Source: Centroberyx gerrardi (Eukaryota; Chordata; Actinopteri; Beryciformes; Berycidae). From it: a stretch of DNA of 64,000 bases. Below are positions 45,990 through 58,598 of the stretch, one piece after another. Within the stretch, counting starts at the first letter, position 1; every line of letters begins with the position of its first letter. The position numbers were made by a program, and so were the translations under genes. The DNA is taken from contig NC_136005.1 in NCBI RefSeq assembly GCF_048128805.1, positions 18,998,260 to 19,062,259 of the forward strand, written 5' to 3'. Under the pieces are notes generated by a model. The model was not told the origin of the DNA and did no database searches. It was given only the letters and a program-made list of their open reading frames with translations.

Positions 45990-46608
45990 CCCGACGGTCT
46001 TCACCCTATCTTGTTTGTTGTGTCCTGCACTGCAAACCACCTGACCAATGGGAAAGGAATCTCTGCTGCGGAATTCGAAAAGAGGCGGGTCTTTCTAACG
46101 GTATCCAATGGGATCTTCTGTTTTGGGCGGAGGGATCATTTTAGCTCCAAGAATGATACGTTTACAGATTTGGAATTACAGTGTGACAATCCTCGCATTG
46201 GGCCGTGCTGCGTACATGCTATAGAGATCTGTGCGCTATGGCAGGATTCGACTATTACCGACTGCCTCCCCATCTGTAAACAAAGCCTTTAAACCAGAGC
46301 CATATAGAGAGATATGAGAGATATAGCCATATAGAGAGATATATATCTCTCTATATGGCTCTGCTTTAAACGTGTCATATGTCTCGTGACTGCGTGTTTA
46401 CCTCCTGCTGCAATGGGGTAGTTATGCGATGTTTTAATAGTAGTATAGCCACCAGGATATGTACTTTGACGGAGCCTTGTTTGTGACAAGATGAGTTATT
46501 GAGAGTGACTGCTGTCGACAAATTTGACTGTGAAATCAGTGTCTGCTATCAATGGAACAACAAAGTATGTACATCAACCAGTCTACACGGTTTGTGACAT
46601 GAAAACGG
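45990..46608. other. Intergenic: atg4b start to bok 3' end
   Basis: About 600 bp between the atg4b ATG and the inferred bok poly(A) site. It must contain the atg4b promoter and 5' UTR. The only structured element is the long inverted repeat at 46288-46370. No TATA box is evident. Repeated GTTAGCTAACG-like words occur on the other side of the exon at 45740-45810, in intron 1. Confidence 0.6.
46288..46370. repeat. Long near-perfect inverted repeat (28-bp arms)
   Basis: Left arm 46288-46315 and right arm 46343-46370 are complementary over 28 bp with one mismatch. An inner copy of the motif makes 46325-46360 a perfect 36-bp palindrome centred on GATATATATC. Hairpin or cruciform forming on either strand. 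Confidence 0.9.
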
Positions 46609-46614
46609 TTTATT
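46609..46614 (-). terminator. bok: Candidate poly(A) signal of bok
   Basis: AATAAA on the minus strand about 950 bp after the bok stop codon. Confidence 0.45.
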
Positions 46615-46794
46615 TCCTAGGACACTCAGTGCTGCATGCCATATAAAAGTGAAATTATTCACAGAATAAATTCTACTCGTAAAATGAAATGGTATCAAAG
46701 TGCTTTAACTCAGACAAAAACAGACTAATTACAGTGAATATTAAGAAACAGTCCAGACAGCACACACTGCCTCACAGTGAAAAATAGACAGACA

Positions 46795-46836
46795 GACACA
46801 CACATACACACATACACACACACACACACACACACA
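46795..46836. repeat. (CA)n microsatellite in inferred bok 3' UTR
   Basis: CA array interrupted by two CATA units, between the bok stop and the inferred poly(A) site. Confidence 0.9.
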
Positions 46837-47562
46837 GATGCATTAAAGGTATAGTGCACACACTTATAGCGTCATACATGATTTGGTCTCCTTTTCGTTG
46901 GATTCATTCTAGAATTCTTATTCTTTCAATTCATCAAACACACTCACAACACATCAGTAAATTATTTTGTATTTTGCAATAATCTAACAGACACTAGTCT
47001 GTTGGACCAGATGTGCCGGCTAGTTGAGAGGACCAGATGTTTGCAAACAAATCCCAACTCTTAAAGAGATAATTCTCAACTCAGATATCAGAATAATTAG
47101 CATTCTCAACCACTAGAGGCCACTGCCAAACAGGCATTTCTGTTGTTTGGAGGAACATAATCAATCTCATTTGAGAATTGCACAAGAAAAAAATGGTGTT
47201 TTCAAACAGACTTTTGTCCAGGATTAATGAAAACTCCAATATGATATGTGGACAACACAGGTGAGCTACAATTCAGCATAAAAATGTACAGTAGGTGATC
47301 TGATGAGCTCGCATTTGAACAACATCTCACGTGTGTCATAATACAATCATTTACAATAAATAGACAGTCTAGCATGTGAAGCAGAGGAGGCAAGGCAGAT
47401 CCATGTCTGTGAAGGGGATGGGTGTTCATCAGTGGAGGCTCAGTGCAGACGTCCGCGAGTGTAAACATATCCAAAGCAGTGGATGCTTTCGTGGCGTGGT
47501 GTTGTGCTATGCTGGTGAGAGTGAGAGCAACTGTTCACAGTCCAGTGCATGACTGTGCCTTT

Positions 47563-50500
47563 TCACTTTTCTCGGAGGAGGTAAAACACCACCGCCTTCA
47601 GATAGTGTCCACAGGCACAGACAGCAGACACCAGCCAGTGAGAACGAAAGCTTGGATCAGTGTTCACCACACATTTTGTCACATCCACCTGTGAGAGTAG
47701 AGGGGACACAGAGACACAGTGAGTCATGCATGTGTCACAGAGCTCTGATTCTGAAACTAACAGGACAAAAAAACACACATTTGTCACATTTCAAGTAAAA
47801 ATGCCGTAGTGTGAGTCTGACGTTGATGAGAAGCGCCTATAAATCCAAACCGTGTTCCTGCTTTGACAACATCCTGGGAAAGTGCAGTGAGAAGATGTGC
47901 AACTGGCCCACAAATATGTTATGTCAAAGCCAAAGCCAACATTGTAATCTCAACAATGCATGCTTCAACAAACTACTTCTATAACTAGCAAAAGATTTTC
48001 ATAGGCCATAAAATAACACAGAAAGCACAGTGAAACGTCAATCAGATCCCTCTGGCCTAGAATCCTTCATATCATAAAATGTTATTTAGGTGTGCTACAT
48101 GCTGACATCAGCTCTCCATGTAGAAAAAGTACACGCACAGATCAGACTGTAATTGTGGCTAGAAAATTGGTCCCTCATTTATGCTTCTGAGGTTGGTTAT
48201 ACAACATTTCCATTGCGTGACACCCCACTTATCTGCAAAACGAACCTGACCTGGGAATTCTAGCTTCAGCAGCGACAGGGCAGAGGGACTGGATCAGGGC
48301 ACATGGTTATCTTTAATTATTTTTGTGTGTTCACTTCAAATGTGCCACTGCAGTCTTAGTAGAAGGGCCTTTGTTCACTTTCTTTGCCTTGCCAGCAGAG
48401 CAGAACATAGACAGAGGCACTTTGCCAGACCTTGTTCCTTTTTCTGCCTGAGCTCCACTTGAGCACAATTATTTCTGCAGAGTTTTATCAGATGTTCCCT
48501 TTCAGAAGATTATACAGAAGAGAGATGTTCTCTTGTGGCTGAAGCAGTGACTCAATTTTATGCCTGGCTGTTGGTCTTTTGTAAATCAAGTTAATAGTTA
48601 AATTCAAATAGCATTAATGAGGGTCAGCTGTTCTGGCGCTGTCCTGTCTCATGCATTGTCTCTTTGAATTGATGGCCTTGTTGTGCCATCACTTGTACAC
48701 CTATTAGGCTATATGAGGGTACAAAGGGATAGACTAGTTGAACTGTAATTGAGTGTGAGAGCAACTATTGAAAATATGTACAAGCAAACAACACAAACTA
48801 ATCACTGACACTTGAGATACATGGGCTCCTCAATGTGTGATGCAGATGTTTGTGTGTTTAAGCTGAATCTGACATCTAGGGTGTCAACAAAGACACCCTA
48901 GAACACACACAAGCGAATAGGCAACAATGGAGTTTCCCTTACCCAGCCCCCTCTCCTTTTCAGCCAGGAGGTCAGACTCTTGCGGACAAACTCCCCCATG
49001 CAGTCAACAATGGTATGGACCATGGCTGGATGGCCGTGCCGCACGCAGTCCACTGCCAAGGCTCCTGCCACCGCATACAAAGAAACCACCTTCCCCCACG
49101 TCACACCTGACAAGAGACACACACATTATAGGAGTGTTAAGTGAATAAAACAACATCTACTGAATGCTTACTCAAAACTTTATCCAGTGTGACCCACTTG
49201 CGCCACGCTATCAGACATATGAAAACATCTTGTAAAATCATCACAAATTCAAAATAGTTTGCAATCGTACAAAGTTATTATTTGTTGATTTGATGGCTCT
49301 GTGAAAAAGGCAAAGCGTGGCAGAGCGATTCTACTGTTTTTGTGGAGTTGGAGTGTGCTTCAGGGGGCGAGCGTCTCTGTCAGCAGCTCTCTTTGAAGAC
49401 GGGTGAAAGAGTTATAAAACCCCGGCAGCAGCCAGGCGCACAAAGAAGAAAGCCCAGACACAAGACTTGATGCAACAGTCATACACTATTCCTTATTAGA
49501 TTAGTCAGCAGATCATTTTTCAAACTTAGTAAGGCTTTTATCTACCACACCATTTAAAGTCAGAGCCTCAGACTATTTTTAAAAGTGTTTATATGTCCAA
49601 CACATACAAATTGAGCCTCACTTCCATCCATCTTCTAGAACTGTCATCTGTTTAGTACCCAAATTCTCATAAATGGTAGTCACGTTTCTCTTTGTTTAAA
49701 GGCCAAAATCTGGAATTTGCAGTACGGCACCCCCTGTAAACACTGTCATGCTACAACTGGCCTTGTTTACATAGCGATTCATTCAATTGTAGACATTTTT
49801 TTAACTCTCAAACTCACTTTTGATTCAAACATTGCCAGCAGATGATGCCTGAACATGTATTTTGAGGATGTGAAAGATTTGTGTGCAGTTGTAATGCTAG
49901 TAACCACTGGAGTGAAACGGGTCTGTATTTTGAGTTAGTCTAAATATGAGGATAACCAGACAAGGGCCCAACCTGGCATGACAACACAGTGCTTAAGTCT
50001 ATCAATCATGATGGCATGAGCAGTCGTGTCAAAGCCACTATTTCAATCTAATAACACTAAGATGGCACCTTCACCCTCATCAGCAACCATAAAAATGTCA
50101 GTTGAAACTATTAAGAGGGCTGTTTCTGCGCTGTGCTGCTGACGGAAACCAGATTGAAATTTATCAAAGATATCATTACCTAGCAACAACTTTTTCAATA
50201 ATCTTAAAATTAAAGTTAATTTGGAGATTGGTGTGTAGTTTTGAGGTATGGGTGGATCAAGGTCAGGTTTCTTTAGGAGGAGCCGGACAGTGGCAATCTT
50301 AAAATAGCTCAGGATGCAGCCAGAGGTGAGGGATTTGTTCGTAATAGTGAGCATGTGGGACCTCTCCGAGGAATTTAGAAGGGATTATATCCACAGGGCT
50401 AGAGGACAATCGCTTATGAGTCACAGTGTTTACTAGATCTTGTAGAGTTATTGGGACAAATTGTTTTAGCAGAATAGGAGAAACAGACGAGAGCTTAGTG

Positions 50501-53500
50501 GGGGAGCAAGGCTCTGATTAAAGTTATCTTGTTGGCAAAGAAGGACAGAATTTTTTTCAGTCTTCAACTGAGGAGGCAGTGGCAGCATGAGGCACATAGT
50601 TACCAAGTCGATCACTAGTATTGAACTAAAACCTAGGATTGCGCTTGTTAACAGCTATTAAATTGGACATGTATGCAGCTCTTGCATCTGATTTTTTCCC
50701 CCAAAATCTCCACCTTCTGTCTGTTCTGTCAAATGGAGACATCGATCCATAAAGGAGGTCATTCATGGAAGTGACCTCCCTCTTCCTGCCACCTAGCTTT
50801 AATCCACTTTAACTGTATCTTCTTTGGGCTTACTGTAATTTAAAAGAATATCCCAAAATCGTGAATTCCAATTGTGAAATACTCCCAGGATGCTAATGTT
50901 TCAAGTTCAGATGTGTATCACTGGCCTCTGACTAATTTATAGATCTTTATCCAAGTTTTTATGAGCGTGCTGAGTATCACTTGAAAAAGTCAATTTGAAA
51001 TATTTTTTTCTTAGAAGTGCACAATTCAAGTTCACTCATGTAATCTACAATGCATCAGAATCTAAAATTTGGCATATTAACTTCTTAGGAATGGTGGTAC
51101 TAAAACAAGTTTCCCAGACTAGAGTATAAGTATCCTGAACATTTTACATAAAGTCACAATAAAGTGTAATGAAATAATAGGGGTTAAGTCTGTCCACATC
51201 TTGTGAATCATTTAGAACCAAATTCAGACCCATTTCCCCTGTGGATACTTCACTGTGCTTATTACAGGCATATTATTTTTTTATATGTATGAGTTGACAT
51301 CAAATATGTGTTTAAGAATAGACTGCATGCATACAATCCTCCAGCTCCCTCAAGGTGGCAATACAATTCTTGAATTAGAGACTCATTACAGCCAAGCGGC
51401 AATTGGGTCTCAAAATTGTTTAAATTACATGAATATTGATGGTGTTATGTGTAGGATGGGAGTAGATAAGGCACACCTTTATCCTTGCCTGGTGAGAAAG
51501 AGCAGGAGGGAAGTGTTTTGTTTTCTTTTTGTATAGTTTTTAGTTTTCGTCTATTTACATCTTGTGGAGAAAAGTATGACATGTGTGACTGAGCTGTTAT
51601 GCACTGGACAAGTCTGTGGTTATAATCTACTGCGGCCCATGACTTCCTCTTCAGACACTGACAGGTCTGGGCTGTCAGCTTTATGTCCAAATTTATAATC
51701 ACTGGGGGGTGAATTTTCAACGACTGAAACTGAAACTCAAACCAGTCTCTACCTTCTGGCATTATGTGTTGTACAGTGCAAACTTAAATAAAGTCATCAT
51801 AATCATAAGAGTGCATTGGGATTAAAGTAAATAATCTTTTTCCATTTTATTATGCTCAAATTAGTCAATGAAACTAATAGAAAATATAGAAAATATAGAG
51901 ATTACTTGTCCACATTGTGTACAAGAAAGTTGTGTACGTAATCTTGTACACATTGTGGATAAGACTGGTTTTGGTAGTTTTGCAATCGCCCCCTAATTAC
52001 CTTTGGAGCAGAATGCTTTGTTATTCCCTGAGGAAAAGTCTGCTGAGGTTCTGAGTGAACTCCCAGGGTGGGGTCCCAACTGTCTGCAATAATCACTCAG
52101 TTGAGGAACATTTTAACCTAATATGGGCTGAACGTTTTCCCTACACAAGCTCCTTTCCTGTAAGGGGATAATAACAGAAACAACTTCTCTCTAACCAGCT
52201 CAAGAATGCCAATGGTCTTTCTGTATTAGTGCTGTGAGCATGAAAAAGTAGGTGGGAAAAGTTGGCAAGATTGGTAGTTTTTTCTGAGCGTGTCTGCTTC
52301 TCTCCCTCTATCTCTGTGTACAAATGTTTGAAAAGGGTTTATTTTGTTCCTCTGCATGAAAGCATCATTACTCTCCCTAGTAAATCAACGTAAAGACAGT
52401 CATAAAAGCAGTAACACAATGCACTAACAGTCTCAGTTTCTAAAGCAGATGCCTCCCCTGACTTTCAGTATCTTTATTGTATTTATCTCAAAGCTCTGTA
52501 GTTCCTCCTTCCTGATGAAAACAGAGGGACGATATTCCCTAAAGGACAAGCTCTCTCGGTGCTTCCTAAAGTTTCATGTCCCAAGTCTGTGTAGATCAGA
52601 ATGGGACGTGATGACAAAACACTTTGGCCTGCATGCATGGCTGATTTAGAAAACCAGTTTTTGATGTGGACCTACCTGTGGAGAATATATCTGCAGCCAC
52701 AGCCAGGAAGGCATCAGACACCACGCTCTCAGACGCCACGGTGATGTTGAGCTGTCGTGCCACGTTACGGTAAATGTTGGGACGCAGGTACTCCAACTCA
52801 TCGCCTGGCCAAAACAAAACAAAACAAGAGCTGAAAAACTAAACTTAATTCAAACTTAAACTTGAACTTGAATATTCCATCGGCTGCCTCTGCTTTTGCT
52901 TCTGGTAAACACCCACAGCGTGATCATTACATTTCAATGTGTAGTCTGAGTAATAATCTCACCAAAACTATGAGCTTTGCTTCCCAAATCCCTTAAGTAA
53001 ACTTTCTCAGGTATGGACAGGCAGGTTCGGAGAGTAACAGATTGCAGTGATGAGATCTTTTAAAAAAAAATTAGACTGTTTTAGAGTTATTGTGAAAAAA
53101 AACGCCCAGGTAATTAGATAATTCAGAAACATGTCTAAAAGTAGAAAAGTGGCCTTTTTTGAGATTTTTGACACAAACATTATCTGATTGACCCTGAACT
53201 ATATGATTAATCATAGCTGTTGATGACACTTTTTATCTGTAATGAATTGTCATTTTACTTCATATCCTATGGATTTTGAGGGCAACAAAGTCCAAAAGTA
53301 CTTGAAAATGATCAGGTTAAGCCTTCTTTACTGCACAGGAGTAATACAATAGATTAAATTAGCTATTAATTTATACTTTAGCAGTTAATCTATCGAATAC
53401 ATTTTCAAAGTAACCCTCTCAAGCCTCAGGGGTTATAAACTACCCTCTGTTTTAATCACAGTGTGAACTCATTTTAGAGACTCTCTGCCCCTTCCTGTGC

Positions 53501-54247
53501 ATACACAAGACCAAGGGTTCCCAAACGTTTTCACAAGACCCACAGGAACCCCCATTTGTTAAGATTTTGTCCTTTGCTATTAGATCTGACTTTGTACTGA
53601 ATTATTTTCTGCCATAATTGTAGGTGGGGTGATAACCACAGTGAAACCTCTGATTTGAACAGCCATCCTTTGAAAAGCTATTCCTTATTTTTCTGGGGAT
53701 TCCCTGGAACCCCCTCAAGGACGTCTGGTGGTCCCCGGACCCCACTTTGGGATCCCCTGCACTATTTCAGCGAAATAGAACAACAGTAATCCCACAATAC
53801 ATTTCAGAAGGATACCATACTAATGCCAGAGCAAAACTATAAATTCCATATCATATACTATAGGAATATTATAGCGACACCATAGAAGACAAAAACACCG
53901 TAAAGTTCTATAAGTCACTGCAAACTCACTTTTGAGTGTCACGGACACACTATAAATCCCTATAGGAATATTATAGTGAGTTTACTTTACGGTAGACCCA
54001 CACCATATCTACCTAATGACCTACCCAGCCAAATGATCACCGACGAAATCTCTCCCAGTGTGCCACCTGATGCTGCCAGTCCGTGCTCGGGTTTGGACCA
54101 GCCTATCCCGGCGCGGTTGAGTCTGGAGTGGATGTAGTCCCTGCATAAGGCCTTGGCCTGCGACACCAGCTCCTTGTCGGTGGGCGAGCGGTCAAACACT
54201 TCCATCACTTCAGCCGCAAATACAGAGGAGCGGCGCAACATCTCCAT
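47563..54247 (-). CDS. bok: bok, BCL2-related ovarian killer (pro-apoptotic)
   Basis: Multidomain BAX/BAK-like effector that permeabilises mitochondria and acts at the ER; vertebrate BOK is controlled mainly by protein turnover. Four coding exons: 54025-54247, 52676-52804, 48943-49106, 47563-47688. Total 642 nt, 213 residues (human 212). It starts MEMLRRSSVFAAEVMEVFDR. The conserved BOK segment RSPTDKELVSQAKALC is followed by the BH3 region around residues 66-80 (LGEISSVIIWLGDELE), the BH1-like STGVTWGKVVSLYAV, the BH2 region near RKSLTSWLKRRGGW, and a hydrophobic C-terminal anchor ending VVFYLLREK. All junctions keep the frame. Introns hold a LINE fragment (49.95-50.8 kb) and a tandem repeat (53.86-53.99 kb). 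Confidence 0.96.
49107..52675 (-). other. bok intron 2
   Basis: Apart from the LINE fragment at 49955-50800 no exon or other gene was recognised. Confidence 0.6.
49955..50800 (-). mobile_element. L2/CR1-group LINE fragment (reverse transcriptase) in bok intron 2
   Basis: The minus strand encodes a decayed reverse transcriptase: ATVRLLLKKPDLDP, QNYTPISKL, FDKFQSGFRQQHSAETALL, then AFDTTAHAIMIDRLKHCV across a small gap. The spacing between NYTPISKL and the FQSGFR motif is shorter than usual, so part is deleted. The upstream part (50360-50800) looks like the preceding ORF2 sequence but is frame-broken. Clade assignment is from memory of motif style. Confidence 0.7.
53858..53995. repeat. Interspersed repeat with 17-bp direct copies in bok intron 1
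   Basis: The 17-mer CTATAGGAATATTATAG occurs at 53858-53874 and again at 53960-53976, 102 bp apart. ACCGTAAAG...AACTCAC on the left mirrors GTGAGTTTACTTTACGGT on the right. Probably one non-autonomous element or satellite unit. Related TATAGTG-rich sequence occurs near 23281-23380. Confidence 0.45.
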
Positions 54248-54924
54248 GCCCCTCTCATCCGCAGCGGACTATATTGGCCTCCCCGCCTCCACCTCCAGCA
54301 GCGGTCCTGCTCCAACAGTAACACCTCCCTCCCCTTGGCACAGGAAGGTTTTGGAAGATAACCCTGTCGGCTGTAACGCACACGGATTAGACCCAGATTT
54401 TGGACGCCCCTTAATAGCCTAGATGAACTGTCTGGCGCATCCAAGTCCACCTTCAGGTTACACAGAAAGTGAAATTTAGGCGAGAGAAAGTTGAATAATA
54501 GCTATAGTCGAGCAAAGTAGGCTAATTTGTGAATTTATTATAGTCTATCGGCCGATCCTGGCTGGCAATGACATATCGACAGCATAACATCATAACGTTA
54601 CAATTAGTGCAGGTTACATTCCCTTACAATGTATTACAATTAAGTGGCACTTACCCGGGAATTTATATGTTCAATATGCCCGACCTATAATAATCTTATA
54701 TAAGCGTTTGAAGGCTGTTTTTTTTCACTTGTCATTGACCAAGAAAAGTCGTTTTGATCATTGAATTGTATAAGCTAAAGGATTTGCTGCCATTCTAGGC
54801 GCAAAAAATGTTCTCCAGTCCATTCTGCTAGTGTTTCCTTCTAAGGACACTTATTGTGGAGTCCAAAGGCGGAGATAAGCAGATCCACACAAGCCCCGCC
54901 TCCCCGGGCTTAACTCTGTGGTGC

Positions 54925-54938
54925 GCGCACGCACGCAC

Positions 54939-54984
<46 letters not shown>
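54925..54984. repeat. (CA)n microsatellite upstream of bok
   Basis: GCAC/CA array of about 60 bp, starting with alternating GCGCAC units and ending in pure CA. Confidence 0.95.
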
Positions 54985-54985
<1 letters not shown>

Positions 54986-55070
54986 GTAGCTATCGCCTAT
55001 TCCAGCTGTTAATCAATAACTGGATTTTTTATGGGTGTTCCTGTACAAAATCAGTAAATCTTCACTCAAA

Positions 55071-55120
55071 CTATTCTATTCTATTCTATTCTATTCTATT
55101 CTATTCCATTCTATTCTATT
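55071..55120. repeat. (TTCTA)n pentanucleotide microsatellite
   Basis: About ten TTCTA units with one substitution (TTCCA). Confidence 0.95.
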
Positions 55121-56893
55121 GTTGTCAACAATACACCCACATCTAGCTAGTGGAGACAAACAGATTTATTTTTCTTTAAATCATCCTGGCTGTCTAAATG
55201 TTATATAACATTATCTGTCACAAAACATTAAATCTTTCCTGATATTTTTTTCTGAAATGAAGCCTGCGTTATCAGGTGTGTGAAGCAGAGTTTCCCTTCT
55301 GGCAGAGTTGTGAGACTGCAGGGAAGTCTCGCCCATAATGAATATACGTAGTCCTCAATGGAAACAGTAAGGATCAAAGATTACTATCAATTTCCACCCA
55401 TTATAGAAACTTGGTCAAACTATTTTTAGCCCAAGTTTAACAGGTAAAAATAAACATTTATGAACATCAGAAGAGGTTATTTAAAGAATACTTTGAATAT
55501 TAAATTCTGAAATAGGCTAGAATGATTTCAAAGATGCAGCAAAGGAACATAAACCCATGCAGTGAACTAATGGTTTGGACATTTTGAAATGAAAATTTGA
55601 CAGCACTGCCAGTTTGAGGTGTTATTCCTACAGCAGATGGAGTACATTTCAAGGTTTTCTTCAGCAGAGCAACAGTCAGCAGTTACACATTCAGGTTCAA
55701 ATGCTTTATCATATACAGTTGCCTATAGTTTGGCATAATTATGGCACAAAAGATTGTGGATAAAGTAAAGTGTCCTGTCAGTAGTGGCCTGTAATGTGAT
55801 CACATCACAGTGCCAGATGAAACGGACTGGAATAACAACTATCACATTTACATATGTGAACTTTGAGTTTCCCAGGCTAGTATAATCATGTAAATTCTTG
55901 AAAGCCTTCATCAATTGCTTGTTTTTAAAGACTATGCCAGTGGCAGGAGGAGACATTAACCCTTTGATGCACAACCTGAGTAGGGCTATTTTTGCTATAT
56001 CTTTGCAATTGATTAATTCAATAATATTCTGGGTATTTAGCATAGGATATCTTGATGCTCACAAATCCTGATTTCAATTTCTCCTTAATCTTTTGCATTC
56101 CTACTCCAAGTTTCTATAAGATGACATGTATATTTTCCCTGAGCACTGAAAAAGTGAGACTTCGTCAGTCCACAACTGACAGAGGATGAGAAGAAAACTA
56201 TGAAAATGACACGGATGGGCTTTCTGCTGCCTTTAGAGTATAATCTTGTTTCAGTTTTCATGGCACTGTGCAGCTGGAGCCACTGATGCCCAAGTTAACA
56301 GAAACAACAGTGTCAGTGGCTTTCAGAAAAAAATGCACCATTGTTTCATTTTCATTTCATTATTTTATTAAGAGGTAACTACAGTTGCTCATTGTTTCTT
56401 TCTGTTGTGTAAGCTAGATTCTCAATAAAAGATGGTTGTCATAATTACTGGTAACCTTGGTTATAAAGCCAGTTAATGTTGAGGCTCTGTGGAACCATGT
56501 TGTTTTTAAACATAACACAGTGACAGCAGACCATGAGTACACACCTTCTCCACTCCCTAACAGAAAAAACCTTGGTAGACACAAGATATTGGCACTTCTT
56601 GGGAATCACCCCACCCACTCTTCATGCTGTTTGAACATGCCTGAGGAATGCCCTTCTTTGTGTATTACTGCTCACAGATCTGCAGGTCCTTGACAATAGA
56701 CAGGTAAGTATCTCTTGAAACTGCCACTTGATGACAAATTTCATTATAGTTCATTTTGATCATCTGTTATAGATTATTTTCGTTGCCATTAGAGCATTAC
56801 CTTCGTCTCATACTATCTGAACTGAATTGTTCTCTATACTCAAGCAAAACACATCAGTTTATAGACAAAATTAGATTTCCCATGTATCACCTA

Positions 56894-57247
56894 TAGGGCT
56901 GCAACTAACGACTATTTTCATTGATCGATTGGTCGATTATTTTCTCAATTAATTGATTAGTTGTTTGGTCTATAAAATGTCAGAAAATGGTGAAAAATGT
57001 CGATCAGTGTTTCCCAAAGCCCAAGATGACGTCCTCAAATGTCTTGTTTTGTCCACAGCCCAAAGATATTCAGTTTACTGTCATAGAGGAGTAAAGAAAC
57101 CAGAAAATATTCACATTTAAGAAGCTGGAATCAGAGAATTTTGACTTATTTTTCTTAAAAAATTACTCAAACCGATTAATCGATTATCAAAATAGTTGTC
57201 GTTTAATTTAATAGTTGACAACTAATCGATTAATCGTTGCAGCTCTA
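56894..57247. mobile_element. hAT-type MITE, copy 2 (354 bp, between bok and farp2)
   Basis: Same family and orientation as the element at 4186: TAGGGCTGCAAC at the left, GTTGCAGCTCTA at the right, and an 8-bp target duplication ATCACCTA (56886-56893 and 57248-57255). The internal 200 bp differs from copy 1 by about one base by eye. The right end carries roughly 30 extra bases of AT-rich sequence. Non-coding. Confidence 0.85.
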
Positions 57248-58293
57248 ATCACCTATCTAAAGTACTGTTGTCAAATGACCTCATTCACCCACTCCCTGTT
57301 GCCTTAAAAGCCTGAAAGCCTATTCATTTAGACAGTATAATGTTAGCTTGGGGGTAATGTAGACTCTACCAAGAAAAGGATGTAAAAATGACAACAGGAA
57401 AAAAAAAAACCCCACTTCATTCCTACGCTAAGAAGACTCTTCTACTCTAGACTGTAGGAAGCAGTAGAGTTAATAATGACGTGATAGGCTGGTTTTGTCC
57501 TGCTTTGAATTGAGCAATCGACATTTTGTTGATTTTTTTTCCTGGTACGTCCCTCCCCCTGATGAATGGATTGCCTTAAAACCATTTTCCAACAGCTCAG
57601 TCATGAAGCACAGATTTGAATGGGACTGGGTATAATGACAATGTCGGAGCAGTCTGGCTTGTTAGCTGCTTCATTTCATCGCATTTCATTGCACCGGGAC
57701 AAAGAGGCACAGACAGCGGTGCCCTACTGATCACTGATGCCAAACAGCGTTGAGCTCTATACTCTCCCACACTGTAACTGCCTTTATTTATTTTATTTTT
57801 TTACCTAAAACCAACACATCACTGCCTCCCTGCAGTATAGGTCAAGGCACCGTTACTCCACCTGCTCCAGTCAGGACAGCAGTCACTCCCCATCTTCTGT
57901 CATATAGCCTGAAAACTCATCTCTTCCAGTTGTACCTCACATCCTCTCTCCTGTACTTTCTAATTGCTCTAAAAAACATTTCTCTCTCTCTCCTTAGCTC
58001 TTAATTCCTTTCTTTTCCTAACACTACACTCTTACATGATTGTTATATGGTCACAGGAATATTTTAAGTGCACCAAGGCCCTAAGGAATTGAACCTTTTC
58101 TACATTGGAAATCACTGGGAGTGATTCTGGAAAGGGACCTGTTATTGTAAATGTCTACCCCTGGGCTAGCACTGCAGATGTCACTGCTTTTGCTGACAAA
58201 ATGTTTTTCTCAATCTGCCAAGTCTGCAATACACAGCGCAATATATTTTATGAATCAGCACAGAGCCACAGAAACTACGACCCGAACGATCAT

Positions 58294-58299
58294 TTTATT
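58294..58299 (-). terminator. farp2: Candidate poly(A) signal of farp2
   Basis: First AATAAA on the minus strand downstream of the farp2 stop; would give a 3' UTR of about 1.9 kb. No closer AATAAA or ATTAAA was found on reading back. Confidence 0.35.
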
Positions 58300-58538
58300 T
58301 GTTAGGTTTTCAATGCAATAACATGAGACTACATGAGGGCATTCAGGAGCTTGGCCCTGACAACATGCTACACAATAAATAGGAGTAACATATGTCTTAA
58401 CTGTGCAACAGAGCCAGTGGCGCACGTCTCTCACACAGAGAGACTTTAAGATGGTGTAGAGATGCCCTTTATCATCAGGTTCTGTTACTGTTCCAGAGGC
58501 AGTGGAGGTGTAGGTAGGACTACACTGTTGGCTCCTCT

Positions 58539-58598
58539 ACACACACACACACACACACACACACGCATACACACACACACACACGCGCATACACACAG
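58539..58598. repeat. (CA)n microsatellite in inferred farp2 3' UTR
   Basis: CA array interrupted by CGCATA units, between the farp2 stop and its inferred poly(A) signal. Confidence 0.9.

Larger units (their letters stand above)
54248..58293. other. Intergenic: bok 5' end to farp2 3' end
   Basis: About 4 kb. Bok promoter and 5' UTR should lie in the first few hundred bases. Contains a (CA)n array (54925-54984), a (TTCTA)n array (55071-55120) and the second hAT MITE (56894-57247). No gene recognised. Confidence 0.6.

Noticed and set aside
54856-55146. 96-codon ORF rich in His/Thr and Ile/Leu/Phe repeats
   Set aside because: It is simply the translation of the (CA)n and (TTCTA)n microsatellites.
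57750-58004. 84-codon plus-strand ORF with KTHLFQLYL-like text
   Set aside because: Such short serine/leucine-rich frames recur in fish interspersed repeats. No gene structure around it.
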